From Paracoccaceae bacterium (lineage in GTDB: Bacteria > Pseudomonadota > Alphaproteobacteria > Rhodobacterales > Rhodobacteraceae), in NCBI GenBank assembly GCA_029862205.1, contig JAOTXT010000015.1, positions 1 through 64,000 of the forward strand: 64,000 nt of DNA, written 5' to 3'. The notes beneath the pieces are model-generated. The model ran no database searches, had not been told where the DNA came from, and worked only from the letters and a program-made list of their open reading frames with translations. Position numbers and translations under genes: made by a program. Below, in pieces: positions 62,752 to 64,000 of the stretch; the stretch's first letter is position 1, and every line of letters starts with the position of its first letter.

Positions 62752-63104
62752 CCCGGATGCCGGTCGCTGGGGATCATCGCAAGAATCCGCTCCACCAAGG
62801 CCCCGGAGACTCCGGCAGCTAAGCTGTAGATGATCGTCTTGCCTTGGCGGCGAGCCTCGACGAGGCCGATGCGCCGCAACCGGGCAAGCTGCTGGCTTAC
62901 CGCGGGCTGGCGCTGCTGGAGCAAGAACTCGAGCTCGGAGACCGACCGGTCGCCGCGCGCCAAATGCCAAAGGATCCGCAGGCGCCCCGCATGGCCCAAA
63001 ACTTTGAGCGTCTTGGCAATCTCATCGACCTTCGCGGATGGCCCGAGGACCGATGGGTCGGCCGTTGTGGCGCCGGTCTGCTGATCTGCGCTGTGCACGT
63101 CCAT
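62748..63104 (-). CDS. ArsR/SmtB-family regulator, BigR-like but Cys-less
   Basis: A 118-residue winged-helix repressor. The core AKTLKVLGHAGRLRILWHLARGDRSVSELEFLLQQRQPAVSQQLARLRRIGLVEARRQGKTIIYSL (quoted in part) resembles the BigR/SqrR branch through RQPAVSQQLARLR. It lacks any cysteine from the chosen start: the Cys of RILCxL is Trp here. The redox or persulfide switch of SqrR is therefore impossible, and metal sensing through ArsR thiols is also excluded. Start MDVHSADQQ chosen; a longer form from 63173 would add one Cys. Confidence 0.88.
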   Translation of the reverse strand: MDVHSADQQTGATTADPSVLGPSAKVDEIAKTLKVLGHAGRLRILWHLARGDRSVSELEFLLQQRQPAVSQQLARLRRIGLVEARRQGKTIIYSLAAGVSGALVERILAMIPSDRHPG

Positions 63105-63473
63105 CGCTGGATAATGCAACCGGGTCCGGAGATGTCTACCGGCGCATGGCACGGCATCGGGCCGGACCGGCACACCGCCGCGGAATTCTCACGGCGGATC
63201 ACGGCCCCGTGACCCGTTAACGGTCTGAAAAAAATGACAAAACGCCACGCCAAGCCGTATTGCATGACCGACGGGGGCGCGACGCTTCGCCCGTTCACTT
63301 ATCGGCGAGCAGCGGGCCTGCCGAACTGATCGAACCGGTCAGACGGATCAGGGTTCGCTTTCCCAGCCGCAATCCAGTATAAGTCCTTCGAGCGGGGTTG
63401 TGGGGATCACCGAAAAAAGAAACGAAGAGGCCGTGCCAAACTGGCGCGTGGCGCGTCGGCGCCGGGAGCGGGA
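63105..63473. other. 369-base divergent region between ArsR and methyltransferase genes
   Basis: It contains a ten-base perfect palindrome CCGTTAACGG at 63214-63223, next to TCACGG-CC-CCGTGA at 63199-63212, then an A-run. These lie about 100 bases upstream of the ArsR gene and are candidate operator sites. The part nearest the methyltransferase has no clear promoter. No RNA gene seen. Confidence 0.5.
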
Positions 63474-64000
63474 ATGGACAGGAACGTCTATCTTCGGATG
63501 TCCGAGCAGGACAGCCAACACTGGTGGTTTGTCGCGCGCCGCCAGATCCTGGCCGATCAGATCGCGGCCTTGGACCTGGGCGCGGATGCGCGCGTCCTGG
63601 AGGCCGGGTGCGGCCCAGGAGGAAATCTGGAAATGCTGAGCCGCTTCGGCAACTTGGCGGCCTTCGAACTGGATGATCAGGCGCGGCAAGTCGCCTCGGT
63701 GCGCTCGGGCGTCGACGTCGATTCTGGCGCCCTACCCGATCAGATCTCCTATCCGGCGGAAACGTTCGATCTGGTCGCCGCTTTCGACGTTGTCGAGCAT
63801 ATCGAGCGCGACCGGGAATCGGTGCGCTCGATGGCAGAATTGCTACGCCCCGGCGGCCGGCTGATGATCTCGGTTCCCGCCTATCAATGGCTTTGGTCCA
63901 GGCATGACGAACGCCACCACCATTGGCGCCGCTATACCCGCCAGGAAATCGAGGCTCTTATCCAGGAGGCCGGGCTACGGATTGAGAAGTCGACCCATTT
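63474..64000 (+). CDS. Class I SAM-dependent methyltransferase (partial at window end)
   Basis: At least 175 residues, open to the window edge. It begins MDRNVYLRMSEQDSQHWWFVARRQIL, where the HWWF-x-x-R motif is typical of a family of methyltransferases tied to glycosyltransferase or lipid loci. AdoMet motif I is VLEAGCGPGGNLEML (about 43-57), with acidic FELDD at the ribose site, then FDLVAAFDVVEHIERD and LRPGGRLMISVPAYQWLWS. GGGAGCGGGA lies before the ATG. Substrate unknown; downstream genes are outside the window. Confidence 0.88.
   Translation, partial: MDRNVYLRMSEQDSQHWWFVARRQILADQIAALDLGADARVLEAGCGPGGNLEMLSRFGNLAAFELDDQARQVASVRSGVDVDSGALPDQISYPAETFDLVAAFDVVEHIERDRESVRSMAELLRPGGRLMISVPAYQWLWSRHDERHHHWRRYTRQEIEALIQEAGLRIEKSTH

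Overview
The window looks like a chromosomal segment of a GC-rich alphaproteobacterium, most likely of the Rhodobacterales. This rests on the ruvCAB-ybgC-tolQRAB-pal-cpoB-tilS-ftsH gene order, MipZ instead of a Min system, a phasin, a DUF1127 protein, a SPOR-tailed DD-carboxypeptidase, and many short GC-rich palindromes at gene ends. It holds about 67 protein genes, two of them cut by the window edges. I saw no rRNA, tRNA, CRISPR array, integrase or transposase.

Layout. 1-2.1 kb: the 3' end of groL with a strong terminator, then an AT-richer patch with a lone ATP-grasp gene. 2.3-7.8 kb: an acyl-CoA catabolic block on the minus strand (thiolase, glutathione transferase, small RHH-like protein, DmdC-like acyl-CoA dehydrogenase, MerR regulator), facing two hotdog thioesterases across a MerR-type operator. 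7.8-16 kb: lipoprotein, MATE pump, pyrD, DUF952, EamA exporter, GFA protein, an AT-rich membrane protein, a class III aminotransferase, a secreted Cys-rich protein and a CBS protein. 16-23.3 kb: coaD, cyclophilin, DUF3179, queA, MFS, DUF924 and lpd. 23.4-35 kb: one long minus-strand block for envelope integrity, Holliday-junction processing, tRNA-Ile lysidine synthesis and FtsH. 35-43.6 kb: DUF1127, prmA, VOC, a Tat-type MlaC and a type I secretion ATPase/adaptor pair whose ATPase carries a tail of about 415 residues. 43.7-48.4 kb: peroxiredoxin, SDR, glycine-zipper lipoprotein, rsmD, a class V aminotransferase-like protein and an AcuI-type acrylyl-CoA reductase. 48.5-51.4 kb: a FadR-type GntR regulator leading a DUF2182-DUF1326 pair with conserved-looking Cys/His motifs, then an unknown gene. 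51.5-57.3 kb: prs, rpmE, mipZ, ugd, dacA and phasin. 57.5-64 kb: clpS-clpA, a ferredoxin reductase, a Crp-type and an ArsR-type regulator, and the start of a methyltransferase.

The most interesting non-coding signal is a family of three long inverted repeats (39-40 bp arms, at 16559, 50680 and 52537). Each begins 8-12 bases after a stop codon. The copies differ at about six arm positions, yet both arms of each copy change together, so the stems stay paired. The G-rich arm also keeps four G-tracts in every copy. Two other palindrome families (9881/23314/43595 and 4425/11397) also sit between genes.

The most plausible under-described protein system is the GntR-DUF2182-DUF1326 unit, which looks like a membrane plus soluble metal-handling module. 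Regulation can be read at several points: a 26-bp dyad between acuI and the GntR gene, a MerR operator, a CRP box in front of the Crp-like gene, and TGC-N3-GCA dyads in front of both the phasin and DUF1127 genes.
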